Shown here piece after piece: positions 38,092 through 50,109 of a stretch of DNA of 64,000 bases. This stretch comes from Pseudomonas citronellolis (GTDB lineage: Bacteria > Pseudomonadota > Gammaproteobacteria > Pseudomonadales > Pseudomonadaceae), in assembly GCF_900112375.1 (NCBI RefSeq), contig NZ_FOLS01000035.1, positions 22,414 through 86,413 on the forward strand. The letters run 5' to 3'. How positions within the stretch are numbered: the first letter of the stretch is position 1; each line of letters begins with the position of its first letter. The position numbers and the translations under genes were made by a program. The notes below the pieces were generated by a model, which did no database searches, was not told where the DNA came from, and saw only the letters and a list, made by a program, of their open reading frames with translations.

Positions 38092-38112
38092 TCCTCCATC
38101 CCCATCCCGACC

Positions 38113-38879
<767 letters not shown>

Positions 38880-38883
<4 letters not shown>

Positions 38884-40091
38884 AGTGCCGCCAGGCCTCG
38901 TGCCAGGTCCTTCTTGATGTCGTCGACGTCTTCCAGGCCCACCGCGACGCGGATCAGGTTGTCGCGGATGCCGGCGTTCTCGCGTTCCTGCGGCGACAGG
39001 CGGCCGTGGGAGGTGGTCGCCGGGTGGGCGATGGTGGTCTTGGTGTCACCCAGATTGGTGGTGATGGAGATCATCCGGGTGGCGTCGATGAAGCGCCAGG
39101 CCGCGGCCTTGTCGCCCCTCACCTCGAAGCTGACCACCGCGCCGAAGCCCTTCTGCTGCTGCTTGGCCAGCTCGTGCTGCGGGTGGCTGGCCAGGCCGGC
39201 GTAGTAGACGCGCTCGATGCCCGGCTGCTGTTCCAGCCACTCGGCCACGTCCTGGGCCGCGGCGCAATGCGCCTGCATGCGCACGCGCAGGGTTTCCAGG
39301 CCCTTGAGGAAGATCCAGGCGTTGAACGGGCTGAGGGTCGGGCCGGCGGTGCGCAGGAAACCGACCACGCCTTCCATCAGCTTGCGGCTGCCGGCGACCA
39401 CGCCGCCCATGCTGCGGCCCTGGCCGTCGATGTACTTGGTCGCCGAGTGGATCACCACGTCGGCGCCGAGCTTCAGCGGCTGCTGCAGCGCCGGGGTGCA
39501 GAAGCAGTTGTCCACCGCCAGCAGCGCGCCATGGGCGTGGGCGATCTCGGCCAGGGCCGCGATGTCCACCAGCTCGGCCAGGGGGTTGGACGGCGACTCG
39601 ACGAACAGCAGCCTGGTGTTCGGCTTGATCGCCGCTTCCCAGGCCTTGAGGTCGCTCAGCGGCGGGTAGTCCACCTGCACGCCGAAGCGCTTGAAGTACT
39701 TCTCGAACAGGCTGATGGTCGAGCCGAACACGCTGCGCGAGACCAGCACGTGGTCGCCGGCGCTGCAGTGGGTCATCACCAGCGAGAGGATGGCCGACAT
39801 GCCGGTGGAGGTGGCCACCGCCTGCTCGGCGCCTTCCAGGGCGGCGATGCGCTCCTCGAAGGTGCGCACCGTCGGGTTGGTGTAGCGCGAGTAGACGTTG
39901 CCCGGCACCTCGCCGGCGAAGCGCGCGGCGGCGTCGGCGGCGCTGCGGAACACATAGCTGGAGGTAGGGAACAGCGCTTCGCCGTGCTCCGCCTCCGGGG
40001 TGCGTTGCTGCCCGGCGCGTACCGCCAGGGTGTCGAAGGCGGCGCCTTCCAGGTCACTGTCCAGGCGACCGGCTTCCCATTCCTGTGCCAT
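38880..40091 (-). CDS. metZ: O-succinylhomoserine sulfhydrylase
   Basis: 403 residues, Cys/Met metabolism PLP enzyme of fold type I. Schiff-base Lys in [13 protein letters not shown]; substrate loop in [20 protein letters not shown]. It makes homocysteine directly from O-succinylhomoserine and sulfide, the Pseudomonas route to methionine. It follows purF by 13 bp, and the order purF-metZ-SDR is conserved in the genus. Confidence 0.95.
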
Positions 40092-40104
40092 CCCCTGCTC
40101 TCCT

Positions 40105-41610
40105 TCAGTCGTTGTACAGATCGATGATGGCGCTGACCGCGTTGGCCTTGGCCTTGGTCGCGTCGTTGCGCGCCTGCTCGATCCGGTTCAGATAGGCTTC
40201 GTTGACGTCGCCGGTCACGTACTGGCCGTCGAAGACCGCGCAGTCGAAGTGCTCGATCTTGATCTTGCCGCCGCCGACCGCGTCGATCAGGTCCGGCAGG
40301 TCCTGGTAGACCAGCCAGTCGGCGCCGAGCAGCTCGCCCACTTGCTCGGTGCTGCGGTCATGGGCGATCAGTTCGTGGGCGCTCGGCATGTCGATGCCGT
40401 AGACGTTGGGGTAGCGCACGGCCGGCGCCGCGGAGCAGAAGTAGACCTTCTTCGCCCCGGCCTCGCGGGCCATCTGGATGATCTGCTTGCTGGTGGTGCC
40501 GCGGACGATGGAGTCGTCCACCAGCATCACGTTCTTGCCGCGGAATTCCAGCTCGATGGCATTGAGCTTCTGGCGCACCGACTTCTTGCGCGCGGCCTGG
40601 CCGGGCATGATGAAGGTGCGGCCGATGTAGCGGTTCTTCACGAAGCCTTCGCGGAACTTCACGCCCAGGCGGTTGGCCAGCTCCAGGGCGGAGGTGCGGC
40701 TGGTGTCGGGGATCGGGATGACCACGTCGATGTCGTGTTCCGGGCGCTCGCGGAGGATCTTCTCGGCCAGCTTCTCGCCCATGCGCAGGCGCGCCTTGTA
40801 CACCGAGATGCCGTCCATCAGCGAGTCCGGACGGGCCAGGTAGACGTGCTCGAAGATGCACGGCGAGTATTTCGGGTTGGCCGCGCACTGGCGGGTGAAC
40901 AGCTTGCCTTCCTCGGTGATGTACACCGCTTCGCCCGGCGCCAGGTCGCGGATCAGGGTGAAGCCGAGGACGTCCAGGGCCACGCTTTCCGAGGCGATCA
41001 TGTATTCCACGCCGTTCTCGGTGTGGCGCTGGCCGAAGACGATCGGGCGGATCGCGTTGGGGTCGCGGAAGCCGACGATGCCGTAGCCGGTGATCATCGC
41101 CACCACGGCGTAGCCGCCGACGCAGCGGGCGTGCACGCCGGCCACCGCGGCGAAGACGTCTTCCTCGGTGGGCTGCAGCTTGTTGCGCACCGCCAGCTCA
41201 TGGGCGAAGACGTTGAGCAGCACTTCCGAGTCGGAGTTGGTGTTGACGTGGCGCAGGTCGGATTCGTAGATCTCCTTGGCCAACTGCTCGACGTTGGTCA
41301 GGTTGCCGTTGTGCGCCAGGGTGATGCCGTAGGGCGAGTTGACGTAGAACGGCTGGGCCTCGGCGGAGCTGGAGCTGCCGGCGGTCGGATAGCGCACGTG
41401 GCCGATGCCGGCCTTGCCCACCAGGCGCTGCATGTGGCGCTGCTGGAAGACGTCACGGACCAGGCCGTTGTCCTTGCGCAGGTAGAGCCTGTCGTCCTGA
41501 CAGGTGACGATGCCGGCAGCGTCCTGGCCGCGATGCTGGAGAACGGTGAGCGCGTCATACAACGCCTGATTGACGTTCGACTTGCCCACGATACCGACGA
41601 TGCCACACAT
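40105..41610 (-). CDS. purF: Amidophosphoribosyltransferase PurF
   Basis: 501 residues. The start is ATG-Cys ([10 protein letters not shown]), leaving the N-terminal nucleophile Cys of the glutaminase domain after Met removal; a start 9 bp upstream is rejected for this reason. C-terminal PRPP-binding motif [17 protein letters not shown]. It catalyses the first committed step of purine synthesis. Preceded by cvpA, as in many bacteria. Confidence 0.96.
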   Translation of the reverse strand: MCGIVGIVGKSNVNQALYDALTVLQHRGQDAAGIVTCQDDRLYLRKDNGLVRDVFQQRHMQRLVGKAGIGHVRYPTAGSSSSAEAQPFYVNSPYGITLAHNGNLTNVEQLAKEIYESDLRHVNTNSDSEVLLNVFAHELAVRNKLQPTEEDVFAAVAGVHARCVGGYAVVAMITGYGIVGFRDPNAIRPIVFGQRHTENGVEYMIASESVALDVLGFTLIRDLAPGEAVYITEEGKLFTRQCAANPKYSPCIFEHVYLARPDSLMDGISVYKARLRMGEKLAEKILRERPEHDIDVVIPIPDTSRTSALELANRLGVKFREGFVKNRYIGRTFIMPGQAARKKSVRQKLNAIELEFRGKNVMLVDDSIVRGTTSKQIIQMAREAGAKKVYFCSAAPAVRYPNVYGIDMPSAHELIAHDRSTEQVGELLGADWLVYQDLPDLIDAVGGGKIKIEHFDCAVFDGQYVTGDVNEAYLNRIEQARNDATKAKANAVSAIIDLYND

Positions 41611-41711
41611 GCGACGCAACCCCTAGTTGGTTTACAGGCTAAAAAATTCCGTTCCCGCCGCCCCACCCGGGCCGGCGTCGGGCGGCGCACTGCGCCACCC
41701 TGGCCCAGCCG

Positions 41712-42254
41712 TCACTGGCTGGGCAGCATACTCCCCATCCCGACCGGCGGTGCCAGTTGGCCACTGGCGAACCAGTGCCCGGCCAGGTTGAGGACGATGT
41801 TCTTAGACCAGTCGGCGACCAGCAGGAAGTGCGGCAGCAGCACCGACTGCTGCCACCACGGGTCCTGTTGCACCGGCGCCAGGCTCAGCAAGCCGACCAG
41901 CAAAACCACCAGCAGCACGCCGCGGGCGCCGCCGAAGGCCATGCCGAGCACGCGGTCGGTGCCGGACATGCCGGTCACCCGGACCAGTTCGCTGATGAGG
42001 AAATTGACCAGCGCCCCCAGCAGCAGGGTGACCACGAAAAGCAGCGCGCAGGCGGCGATGACGCGGCCGGACGGCAGTTGGATGTAAGGCGCGAGACGTT
42101 CGGCCAGCGCGCCGCCGAACATCCAGGCGACCGCACCCGCGACAATCCAGGTGAGCAGGGACAGGGCTTCCTTGACGAAGCCGCGGCTCAGACTGATCAG
42201 GCTGGAAATGACGATGATGCCGATCATCGTCCAATCGACCCAGGTAAATGCCAC
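41712..42254 (-). CDS. cvpA: CvpA family membrane protein
   Basis: 180 residues with about four membrane helices (MIGIIVISSLISLSRGFVKE, ALLFVVTLLLGALVNFLISE). CvpA sits upstream of purF in E. coli and here; it is linked to envelope maintenance and colicin V export. 101 bp separates it from purF. Confidence 0.92.
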   Translation of the reverse strand: MAFTWVDWTMIGIIVISSLISLSRGFVKEALSLLTWIVAGAVAWMFGGALAERLAPYIQLPSGRVIAACALLFVVTLLLGALVNFLISELVRVTGMSGTDRVLGMAFGGARGVLLVVLLVGLLSLAPVQQDPWWQQSVLLPHFLLVADWSKNIVLNLAGHWFASGQLAPPVGMGSMLPSQ

Positions 42255-42271
42255 GTTGCGGCCCAGAAACG

Positions 42272-42304
42272 AAAAAGGCCCCGCATTTTAGCAGAGCCCC
42301 GGGG
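42272..42304 (-). terminator. Weak terminator-like hairpin between the SPOR gene and cvpA
   Basis: Minus-strand CCCCG and CGGGG separated by about 16 bases, then CCTTTTT. The stem is short, so only partial termination is likely. Confidence 0.35.
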
Positions 42305-42345
42305 TTTAGCGGAGCCCCCGATGCATCGGGAGCCGCTCATCGGTG

Positions 42346-43011
42346 TCAGCCGCGTTCGGGCTGGAAGCGCACCACGAAGCCGTTGAGCTTCTGCTGCTTG
42401 CTCAGCTGCTCCTTCAGGCGGTCGGCCTCGGCGCGCTCGATCACCGGCCCGACGAACACCCGGTTCATGCCGTCGAAGCTGCGCACGTAGGCGTTGTAGC
42501 CCTGGCTGCGGAGGCTCTTCTGCAGTTCCTCGGCGCGGGCGCGGTTGGACAGGCTGGCCAGTTGCACCGACCAGCTCACCGCCAGCTTGTCGGCATCCAG
42601 GCGCTGGGCCGGCGCGGCGGGCGCGCTGGCCTGGGCCGGCGGCGTGGCCGGTTGCTGGGCTGGGCGCGGCGCTGGGGCGGCGGGCTGCTGGGCCGGCGTT
42701 TGCGGCAGGCTGGCGATGGGCGTCGAAGGCGCGGTGGTCGGCGCGGGACTGGGCACCGGCGCCTGGACCTGGGGCTGAGCGTCGGGGGCCTGCGGCGCTT
42801 CGGCCACCGGGGCCTGGGGTTCGGGCACCGGCGTCGGCTGTACTTCCACCGCAGGCATGGCCGGCGTCTTCGGCATCGCCGGGGCGTCGACCGTCACCTG
42901 GCGCACCTCGTCCTGGCGGCTGAACAGCATCGGCAGGAAGATCACCGCCAGCGCCAGCAACACCAGCGCACCGACGATCCGCTGCTTGAGCCCCTTATCC
43001 AGCAAAGCCAT
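42346..43011 (-). CDS. SPOR-domain protein, DedD-like
   Basis: 221 residues. One N-terminal membrane helix (IVGALVLLALAVIFLPMLF), a long Pro/Ala/Gln periplasmic linker, and a C-terminal SPOR domain (VSWSVQLASLSNRARAEELQ, YVRSFDGMNRVFVGP) that binds denuded septal peptidoglycan. The ATG at 43011 has GGGGGAG six bases upstream; a GTG two codons earlier would be too close to it. It sits between folC and cvpA, the place of dedD in E. coli and Pseudomonas. Confidence 0.88.
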   Translation of the reverse strand: MALLDKGLKQRIVGALVLLALAVIFLPMLFSRQDEVRQVTVDAPAMPKTPAMPAVEVQPTPVPEPQAPVAEAPQAPDAQPQVQAPVPSPAPTTAPSTPIASLPQTPAQQPAAPAPRPAQQPATPPAQASAPAAPAQRLDADKLAVSWSVQLASLSNRARAEELQKSLRSQGYNAYVRSFDGMNRVFVGPVIERAEADRLKEQLSKQQKLNGFVVRFQPERG

Positions 43012-43039
43012 TGCCACTCCCCCGTTTCTTGACCGCTTG

Positions 43040-44320
43040 TCAGTCCTGGTTGCCGTCCAGCCAGCTCAGGGCGTCCGCCACGCTGTAGAAGGAGCCGAAC
43101 ACCAGGATCTCGTCGTCCGCCGTCGCCCGGGCGCATTGTGCTTCGAGCGCCGCGGCGATGTCGCCATGCACGCTGGCCTGCGCCCCACGCGCAAGCAAGG
43201 CTGCCGCCAGCTCGCCGGCCGGGCGCGAGCGCGGCGTGGGCAAGGGGGCGACGGCCCAATCCTGCACCAAGCCGAGCAAGGGTTCCAGCACCCCGTCCAG
43301 ATCCTTGTCCGAAAGCAGGCCGAAAACCGCCAGGCGCCGGCCCTTCGGCGGCCGCGCAGCAAGGCGGCGGGCCAGGTAGTCGGCGGCATGGGGGTTGTGC
43401 CCGACGTCCAGCAACAGATGGCGCGGCTGCCCCTGCCAGGTCGCTACGCGGCGATCCAGGCGGCCGGTGACGCGGGTGCGCTGCAGGGCCGCGAGCAGGC
43501 GCTCGGGCTGCCACGGTAGGCCCAGCAATGCGTAGACCTGCAGCGCCAGAGCGGCATTCTCCATGGGCAGGTCAAGCAGGCTCAGGTGGTGCAGGCGCAG
43601 CGGGGTGCCGTCGGCGCCCCGGCCATGCCAGTGCCAGTCGTGCTCGCCGATGGCCAGGTCGAAGTCGCGGCCGCGCAGCAGCAGCGGCGCGCCCAGGGCG
43701 CGGGCCTGGTCCAGCAGCGGCTGCGGCGGCTCCAGGTCGCCGCACACGGCCGGCTTGCCGGCGCGGAAGATGCCGGCCTTCTCGAAGGCCACGCTGTCGC
43801 GGTTGTCGCCCAGCCATTCGGCATGGTCGAGACCGATGCTGGTGACCACGGCGATGTCGGCGTCCACCAGATTGACCGCGTCGAGCCGGCCACCGAGGCC
43901 GACTTCCAGCACAACCGCATCGAGACCGGCGCGCTCGAACAGCCAGAAGGCCGCCAGGGTGCCCATCTCGAAATAGGTCAGGGAGATTTCGCCGCGCGCC
44001 GCCTCGACCGCGGCGAAGGCCTCGCAGAGCGCTTCATCGCTGGCCTCGCGGCCCTCGATGAGCACGCGCTCGTTGTAGCGCAGCAGGTGCGGCGAGGCGT
44101 ACACGCCGACCTTCAGGCCCTGCTCGCCGAGCAGCTCGGCGAGGAAGGCGCAGGTGGAGCCCTTGCCGTTGGTGCCGGTGACGGTCACCACGCGCGGCGC
44201 CGGGCGCCCCAGGCCGAGGCGGACGGCCACCTCGCGGGAGCGCTCCAGGCCCATGTCGATGGCCGAGGGATGCAGCTGTTCGAGGTAGCCGAGCCAGTCG
44301 GCCAGGGAACGCTGGCTCAT
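43040..44320 (-). CDS. folC: Folylpolyglutamate / dihydrofolate synthase FolC
   Basis: 426 residues, Mur ligase fold. ATP loop [20 protein letters not shown], folate region [19 protein letters not shown], Mg-binding His in [13 protein letters not shown]. It makes dihydrofolate and adds glutamates. It overlaps the accD stop by 4 bp. Confidence 0.95.
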   Translation of the reverse strand: MSQRSLADWLGYLEQLHPSAIDMGLERSREVAVRLGLGRPAPRVVTVTGTNGKGSTCAFLAELLGEQGLKVGVYASPHLLRYNERVLIEGREASDEALCEAFAAVEAARGEISLTYFEMGTLAAFWLFERAGLDAVVLEVGLGGRLDAVNLVDADIAVVTSIGLDHAEWLGDNRDSVAFEKAGIFRAGKPAVCGDLEPPQPLLDQARALGAPLLLRGRDFDLAIGEHDWHWHGRGADGTPLRLHHLSLLDLPMENAALALQVYALLGLPWQPERLLAALQRTRVTGRLDRRVATWQGQPRHLLLDVGHNPHAADYLARRLAARPPKGRRLAVFGLLSDKDLDGVLEPLLGLVQDWAVAPLPTPRSRPAGELAAALLARGAQASVHGDIAAALEAQCARATADDEILVFGSFYSVADALSWLDGNQD

Positions 44321-45192
44321 CCTGCGAGGGCGGTGCTGGGGGTGTTGGTGAACTTGGCCAGCAGCTTGGCCAGGCGGTCACGCATTTCCGCGCGGTGCAC
44401 GATCATGTCGATGGCGCCGTGTTCGAGGAGGAACTCGCTGCGCTGGAAGCCTTCGGGCAGCTTCTCGCGCACGGTCTGCTCGATCACCCGCGGGCCGGCG
44501 AAGCCGACCAGGGCCTTGGGCTCGCCGACGATCACGTCGCCGAGCATGGCCAGGCTGGCGGAAACGCCGCCGTAGACCGGGTCGGTCAGCACGGAAATGA
44601 ACGGGATGCCTTCCTCGCGCAGGCGCGCCAGGGCGGCGGAGGTCTTGGCCATCTGCATCAGCGAGATCAGCGCTTCCTGCATGCGCGCGCCGCCGGAGGC
44701 GGAGAAGCAGATCATCGGGCAGCGGTGCTCCAGGGCGTAGTTGGCGGCGCGCACGAAGCGCTCACCGACGATGGAGCCCATGGAACCGCCCATGAACGAG
44801 AACTCGAAGGCCGCGGCCACGACGGGCAGGCCCTGCAGCTTGCCGCTCATGGCGATCAGCGCGTCCTTCTCGCCGGTGTCCTTCTGCGCGGCGGCCAGGC
44901 GGTCCTTGTACTTCTTGGTGTCGCGGAACTTCAGGCGATCCACCGGCTCCAGCTCGGCGCCCAGCTCCTCGCGGCCTTCCTCGTCGAGGAAAATGTCCAG
45001 GCGGGTGCGCGCACCGATGCGCATGTGGTGGTCGCACTTGGGGCAGACGTCCAGGGTCTTTTCCAGCTCCGGCCGATACAGCACGGCGTCGCAGGACGGG
45101 CACTTGTGCCACAGGCCTTCCGGTACCGAGCTCTTCTTCGCCTCGGAACGCATGATGGAAGGGATCAGCTTGTCTACCAGCCAGTTGCTCAT
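44317..45192 (-). CDS. accD: Acetyl-CoA carboxylase carboxyltransferase subunit beta
   Basis: 291 residues. N-terminal four-Cys zinc ribbon ([24 protein letters not shown]), then the carboxyltransferase core with [20 protein letters not shown] and [17 protein letters not shown]. It pairs with AccA to transfer CO2 from biotin to acetyl-CoA in fatty-acid synthesis. Followed by folC with overlap. Confidence 0.97.
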   Translation of the reverse strand: MSNWLVDKLIPSIMRSEAKKSSVPEGLWHKCPSCDAVLYRPELEKTLDVCPKCDHHMRIGARTRLDIFLDEEGREELGAELEPVDRLKFRDTKKYKDRLAAAQKDTGEKDALIAMSGKLQGLPVVAAAFEFSFMGGSMGSIVGERFVRAANYALEHRCPMICFSASGGARMQEALISLMQMAKTSAALARLREEGIPFISVLTDPVYGGVSASLAMLGDVIVGEPKALVGFAGPRVIEQTVREKLPEGFQRSEFLLEHGAIDMIVHRAEMRDRLAKLLAKFTNTPSTALAG

Positions 45193-45417
45193 GCTCTGTT
45201 CTCCAATGCGGGGACAGTACGCTCAGCGGCCCGAAGCCTTGCGCCTGCCCGTGAGCAGAAAAAATCACCATCGGCGCCGTGGCTCGGCCACGGCCCCTCG
45301 AAATCGCGGCGCGCCCTGGGCGGCGCCTTCGCCAGGCCGACACGGGGTCGGCGCTCGCATGACAAAACGTCAACAGCTCCTAATGACGGTGGCAGACCGC
45401 CTGCCGTCACATGCATC

Positions 45418-46047
45418 TCACCGGGAATCCGCCTCGCGGCAGCGGCGGATGAAGGCGCGGATCTTCTCGGCGTCCTTGATCCCCTTGCTCGCCTCCACCC
45501 CGCCGCTGACGTCCACGGCATAGGGGCGCACCTGGCGGATCGCCGCGGCGACGTTGTCGGCGTTGAGGCCGCCGGCCAGCACCAGCGGGCGCGGCAGGGT
45601 TTCGGGAATCAGGGACCAGTCGAAGGCCGCGCCGGTTCCACCGGGAACGCCCTCGACGTAGGTGTCCAGCAGGATGCCGGCGGCGCCGGGATAAAGCGCG
45701 GCCTGGGCGGCGATGTCGTCGCCGGCCTTCACCCGCAGCGCCTTCAGGTACGGCTTGTGGTAGCCCTCGCAGTCCGCGGCGCGCTCGTCGCCATGGAACT
45801 GCAGCATGTCCAGCGGCACCGCATCGAGGATTTCCCCCAGCTCGCAGCGGCTGGCATCGACGAACAGGCCCACGCTGGTGACGAAGGGCGGCAGCGCCGC
45901 GACTATGGCGCGCGCCTGCTGCACGCTGACCGCGCGCGGGCTCTTGGCGTAGAACACCATGCCGATGGCGTCGGCGCCCGCCTCGGCGGCGGCCAGGGCG
46001 TCCTCGACACGGGTAATGCCACAGATTTTGATGCGAACGGCGGACAA
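45418..46047 (-). CDS. trpF: Phosphoribosylanthranilate isomerase TrpF
   Basis: 209 residues, TIM barrel. Catalytic Cys in [10 protein letters not shown], Asp in [16 protein letters not shown], and phosphate loop AGGLNADNV with DVSGGVE. The start is set at TTG 46047 (SAVRIKICG) with AAGGAAGG about ten bases upstream; a second TTG 21 bp further up would extend it by seven residues. There is no ATG in reach that keeps the conserved N-terminus. Between accD and truA, the normal Pseudomonas location, apart from the other trp genes. Confidence 0.93.
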   Translation of the reverse strand: MSAVRIKICGITRVEDALAAAEAGADAIGMVFYAKSPRAVSVQQARAIVAALPPFVTSVGLFVDASRCELGEILDAVPLDMLQFHGDERAADCEGYHKPYLKALRVKAGDDIAAQAALYPGAAGILLDTYVEGVPGGTGAAFDWSLIPETLPRPLVLAGGLNADNVAAAIRQVRPYAVDVSGGVEASKGIKDAEKIRAFIRRCREADSR

Positions 46048-46105
46048 GATGCGGCGACCTTCCTTCAAAGCAATCCGTCGATGGTAGCAAATGCCCCGGA
46101 CAGCG

Positions 46106-46960
46106 TCAGCCGAGCGTATCGGGCAAAGATGAAAGGAAATGTGGCCCCAGGTAGCGCTGCGGCAGCTCGAAGGCTTCCGGGTATTCCACCCGCACTAGGT
46201 AGAGCCCGAAGGGGTGCGCGGTCACGCCGCCAGCGCGGCGGTCGCGCGCCGCCAGCACCTCGTCGACCCACTCCGGCTCCCGCTCGCCCGCCCCTACCGT
46301 CATCAGCACCCCGGCGAAGTTGCGCACCATGTGGTGGAGGAAGGCGTTGGCGCGCACGTCCAGCACGATGAAGCGGCCGTGCTCCAGCACCTGCAGGTGG
46401 TGCACCGTCTTGATCGGCGACTTGGCCTGGCACTGCACGGCGCGGAACGAGGTGAAGTCATGGGTGCCGACCAGCTTCTGCGCCGCCGCGCGCATGCGCT
46501 CGACGTCCAGCGGCCGGTGGTTCCAGGTGACCTCCTCGGCCATGTGCGCGGGGCGGATCGGATCGTTGTAGATGACGTAGCGGTAACGCCGCGCCACGGC
46601 CGAGAAGCGCGCATGGAAGTCCGCCGGCATGACCTTGGCCCAGGTCACGCTGATATCCGCCGGCAGGTTGGCATTACTGCCCATCACCCAGGCCTTCAGC
46701 GGGCGCTCGACGCGGGTGTCGAAGTGCACCACCTGGCCACTGCCATGCACCGAGGCGTCGGTGCGCCCGGCGCACATGACGCTCACCGGCTCGGCGGCCA
46801 CCTTGGACAGGGCACGCTCCAGCGCTCCCTGCACCGACGGCACGCCGTCCTCCTGGCGCTGCCAGCCGCGGTAGCGCGCGCCCTTGTATTCGACGCCCAG
46901 GGCGATCCTGGTGACGTCAGCGGTGGCGACCTCGCCCACCGCGCTCTCGAACTCGTTCAA
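46106..46960 (-). CDS. truA: tRNA pseudouridine(38-40) synthase TruA
   Basis: 284 residues. Catalytic Asp in [18 protein letters not shown] (the Gly after DA in E. coli is Ser here) and a C-terminal half with [19 protein letters not shown]. Modifies U38-U40 of several tRNAs. It lies downstream of fimV and 58 bp before trpF. Confidence 0.95.
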   Translation of the reverse strand: MNEFESAVGEVATADVTRIALGVEYKGARYRGWQRQEDGVPSVQGALERALSKVAAEPVSVMCAGRTDASVHGSGQVVHFDTRVERPLKAWVMGSNANLPADISVTWAKVMPADFHARFSAVARRYRYVIYNDPIRPAHMAEEVTWNHRPLDVERMRAAAQKLVGTHDFTSFRAVQCQAKSPIKTVHHLQVLEHGRFIVLDVRANAFLHHMVRNFAGVLMTVGAGEREPEWVDEVLAARDRRAGGVTAHPFGLYLVRVEYPEAFELPQRYLGPHFLSSLPDTLG

Positions 46961-47081
46961 CTGCTCAGGCCATCCCGAAAAGGCAACTCAGCGGGCTATT
47001 CTGCCTGGATTGCCGTGCCCGGGCGATGCGCCGCGATCGGTGCGGCGCCGCCAGGCGCGCAATGTCCACGCCCTGAAACGA

Positions 47082-47107
47082 CGATGGCAGCCCGAAGGCT
47101 GCCATCG
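47082..47107 (-). terminator. Hairpin after fimV
   Basis: Perfect 11-bp stem CGATGGCAGCC (47082-47092) with GGCTGCCATCG (47097-47107), loop CGAA, 17 bp after the fimV stop. The following minus-strand sequence has only TCGTTTC. Confidence 0.65.
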
Positions 47108-47124
47108 CTTTACCTGCGACCTGC

Positions 47125-49941
47125 TCAGGACAGGCGTTCGAGCAGCTCGCGGGCTTCCTGCTGCTGCTGGTCGCTGCCTTCGCTGATGACCTCGTCGAGG
47201 ATGTCGCGCGCGCCCTCGGCGTCGCCCATGTCGATGTAGGCACGGGCCAGGTCGAGCTTGGTCGCGGCCTCGTCGGCGCCGGAGAGGAAGTCGAACTCGT
47301 CGTCCACGTCGCCCTCGTCCAGTGCGGAGTCCAGCAACGGCTCGACCTCGGGCTCCAGCGATGCCGCCGGGCTGGCCGGTTGCTCAAGGTCGCTGGCGAG
47401 CTTGTCCAGCTCGGCGCTGACCTGGTCCAGCTGGGCCGCGAAGCTGTCGTCGGCCGGCAGCTCCTGGGGGGCCTCTTCGGGCAGCGACAGGTCGAAGTCG
47501 TCCGCCAGGCCCTCGACCGGCTTGGCCGCGGGCTCGCTCTCGGCGCCCAGGTCGAAGCTGAAGTCGTCGTCGGCGCTCGCGGCGAGCCCGGCGCCCTCCT
47601 CGCCCAGATCGAAGAGGAAGTCCTCGTCCTTGGCCGCGGGGGCCGCCGGCTCGTCCGGCAGGTCCAGGGTGAAATCGTCCAGCGCGTCGCTGGCCGTGGG
47701 CGCCGCGGGGGCGGCCTTGGCCAGGTCGTCTTCCAGGTCGAGGTCGAAGGCGAAGTCGTCGTCCGTCTTCGCCGATTGGGCCGGCTGGGCCACCGCGGCG
47801 GGCTCGTCCAGGCGCAGGTCGTCTTCGAGGTCGAAGTCTTCCAGCGACAGTTCGTCGGCCTTGGCTTGCGGCTCGGCTGCGGCGTGCGGCACCTCGTCGT
47901 CGAGCTGCAGGTCGTCCAGGCCCAGGTCGAAAGCGTCGTCCAGGTCGCCGGCGGCCTGTGCGACCGGTTCGCCGACGGGCGCATCGCCGTCGTGGGTCAG
48001 GTCGAGGTCATCGAGGCTGAAGTGATCCAGCTCGTCGCTGCCGGCAGCGGCCGCGGCCAGGCCGCCGGCCACGGCAGCCGCCGCGACCATGCCCGGGTAG
48101 CGCGACTTCAGCTGCTCCACCTGCGGTTCGGCGCCGCCCAGTTCGCGCAGTTCGTTTTCCTGGCGGGCGAAGCCTTCGCGGTCGCCGATCTCGGCCAGGA
48201 CCTCCATCAGCTTCAGGCGCAGGTCGGCGCGCTGCGGTTCGTCGTAGATGGCGCCCTGCAGCAGTTCGGCGGCCTGGTTGAAGCGGCCGTAGGCGATGTA
48301 GATATCGGCCTCGCCCAGCGGATCGCTGGTCTGCGCGGCGACCTTGTCACCGGCGGCCGGCGCGCTTGCCGGGGCTGCGTCCTCGTCTTCCAGGCTCAGG
48401 CTGTCGAATTCGCCGGCAGCCAGTTCCAGCGGCTCGTCCGTTCCGCTCGGGCCGGCCACGGCGGGCTCGACCTTGGCGGCCTCGGCCTGGGCCGCGCGGC
48501 GGCGCAGCAGGAGCAGCACCAGCAGCAAGACCAGCACCAGGCTGCCGCCGATGGCGGCCAGCAGCGTCGGGTTGGCCAGCAGTTCCTCGATCAGCCCCGG
48601 CTCGTTTTCGGCGGCCGGTGCAGGTGCAGCGGGCTTGGGCGCCGCCGGTTTGGGTTCGGCCGGCTTGGCGGCTGCCGGCGCGGCCGGTTGAGCGGGGGCG
48701 GCAGGCGTGGCATCGGGCTGCTGAGCCGCTGCCGGGGCGGCCGGAGCTTCGGCGCCAGGCGCCGGCGGCTGTCCCGCGGGCGCGGAGCCCGGCGCGGCGG
48801 GCTGCGGCGTAGTCGCCAGCTCGCCCTGCAACTTGGCCAGTTGCGCGTCCTTCAGTTCGATCAGCTTCTGCAGCTTGTCCAACTGGCTCTGCAGGTCGGT
48901 CATGCGGCCCTGCAGTTCGTCGTTCTCGCGGCGGGTGCTGTCCAGGCTTTCCTGGGTGACGGCCAGCTTGTCGGAAAGCGCCTTGCCGTTCTTCGCGCCC
49001 TTGTCGGAGCCCTTGGCCTTGCCGGCTTCGCCGGAGACCAGGCGCAGGTTGTCCTTGCTCTCGGCCTGCTCGGGCGCAGCGCCGGCATTGGCGCGGCGGG
49101 TGGCGTCCAGCTGGCGGGAGGAACCGGCCAGGCTGCGGCCTTCGCGCCAGGCGCTGCGCTGCTCGCGCACCTGCACGTCGGCCTCGCCCGCGGAGCGGCT
49201 GCGGATCTGCTCGGCATCGGGCAGGCGCAGCACCTGGCCGCTCTTCAGACGGTTGATGTTGCCGTCGAGGAAGGCGTCGGGGTTGAGGTCCTGGATGGCC
49301 AGCATGGTCTGGTTGACGGTCACGCTGCCGTCGGGACGCGCGCGGGAGGCGATTTCCCACAGGGTGTCGCGGGAACCGGTGCGGTACTCGTTACCGTCCA
49401 GGCGGGCCTGGCGCGGCGCGCTGGCCGCAGGGGCCGGCTCCACGGCGCGGGGCGCGGCCGGGGCCACGGGCTGGCGCGCGATGGGCGCGGGCGCGGCGAC
49501 CGGCGCACGCGGCGCGGCGGCGGCAGCCACCTGCGGCGAGTACAGCGGCGGGTCGAGCAGCACGGTGTATTCGCGCAGCACCCGGCCACTGGGCCAGAGC
49601 ACTTCCACGAGGAAATTCAGGTAGGGCTCCTGCACCGGCTTGTCGGAGGTCACATGGATGACGCTCTTGCCGTTGGGCTGGACCACCGCGGTGAACTTGA
49701 GCCCGGTGAGGAAGAAGTTGCGATCGACGCCGGATTTGCTGAAGTCCTCCGGCGAAGCCAGCTTGGGAATGATCTCGCCGGCCGTCAGGTCGCGGACGTC
49801 CGTCACGTCGATATCGGCATTCAGCGGCTGGTTCAGCGCCGAGTGCAGGTGGATGTCTCCCAACCCCAGCGCATGCGCCATGCCGGTGGTCAACGCCGAA
49901 GCAGCCGCAATTGCCTGCACCAGTTTACGAAGCCGGACCAT
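47125..49941 (-). CDS. fimV: Polar hub / motility protein FimV
   Basis: 938 residues. Signal peptide (about 1-24), FimV-specific periplasmic N-domain (LGDIHLHSALNQPLNADIDV), LysM-like segment (SRDTLWEIASRARPDGSVTV), a coiled coil (LQSQLDKLQKLIELKDAQL), Ala/Pro-rich linker, one membrane helix near residues 457-480 with an Arg triplet after it, then a long acidic cytoplasmic tail ending in a TPR-like FimV C-terminal domain (ARAYIDMGDAEGARDILDEV). It organises the pole for type IV pili and twitching. Between truA and the usg gene as in P. aeruginosa. Confidence 0.95.
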   Translation of the reverse strand: MVRLRKLVQAIAAASALTTGMAHALGLGDIHLHSALNQPLNADIDVTDVRDLTAGEIIPKLASPEDFSKSGVDRNFFLTGLKFTAVVQPNGKSVIHVTSDKPVQEPYLNFLVEVLWPSGRVLREYTVLLDPPLYSPQVAAAAAPRAPVAAPAPIARQPVAPAAPRAVEPAPAASAPRQARLDGNEYRTGSRDTLWEIASRARPDGSVTVNQTMLAIQDLNPDAFLDGNINRLKSGQVLRLPDAEQIRSRSAGEADVQVREQRSAWREGRSLAGSSRQLDATRRANAGAAPEQAESKDNLRLVSGEAGKAKGSDKGAKNGKALSDKLAVTQESLDSTRRENDELQGRMTDLQSQLDKLQKLIELKDAQLAKLQGELATTPQPAAPGSAPAGQPPAPGAEAPAAPAAAQQPDATPAAPAQPAAPAAAKPAEPKPAAPKPAAPAPAAENEPGLIEELLANPTLLAAIGGSLVLVLLLVLLLLRRRAAQAEAAKVEPAVAGPSGTDEPLELAAGEFDSLSLEDEDAAPASAPAAGDKVAAQTSDPLGEADIYIAYGRFNQAAELLQGAIYDEPQRADLRLKLMEVLAEIGDREGFARQENELRELGGAEPQVEQLKSRYPGMVAAAAVAGGLAAAAAGSDELDHFSLDDLDLTHDGDAPVGEPVAQAAGDLDDAFDLGLDDLQLDDEVPHAAAEPQAKADELSLEDFDLEDDLRLDEPAAVAQPAQSAKTDDDFAFDLDLEDDLAKAAPAAPTASDALDDFTLDLPDEPAAPAAKDEDFLFDLGEEGAGLAASADDDFSFDLGAESEPAAKPVEGLADDFDLSLPEEAPQELPADDSFAAQLDQVSAELDKLASDLEQPASPAASLEPEVEPLLDSALDEGDVDDEFDFLSGADEAATKLDLARAYIDMGDAEGARDILDEVISEGSDQQQQEARELLERLS

Positions 49942-50109
49942 AATCTAATCCCTTGTTTTAACAGCTTTCTTCTGGATTCGAGCGTTTCGGAACAACACCT
50001 GGCGCCCGCTATTCCCGGCGTCGAAAACGCCGGGATATCCCCCCGCCAGGGCCGTCCAAGCCAGTATTGCCAAGCTAGAATGCTTCTTCAAATATTCGAT
50101 AAGTATCTT

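Noticed and set aside
37363..38112. Possible tRNA-associated integration site
   Set aside because: No integrase, no partial tRNA duplicate and no change in composition next to the tRNA genes; the repeats are REP-type.
45193..45417. Small gene in the accD-trpF gap
   Set aside because: Only arginine-rich short frames; no ribosome site or conserved pattern. I see nothing definite in this 225-bp gap.
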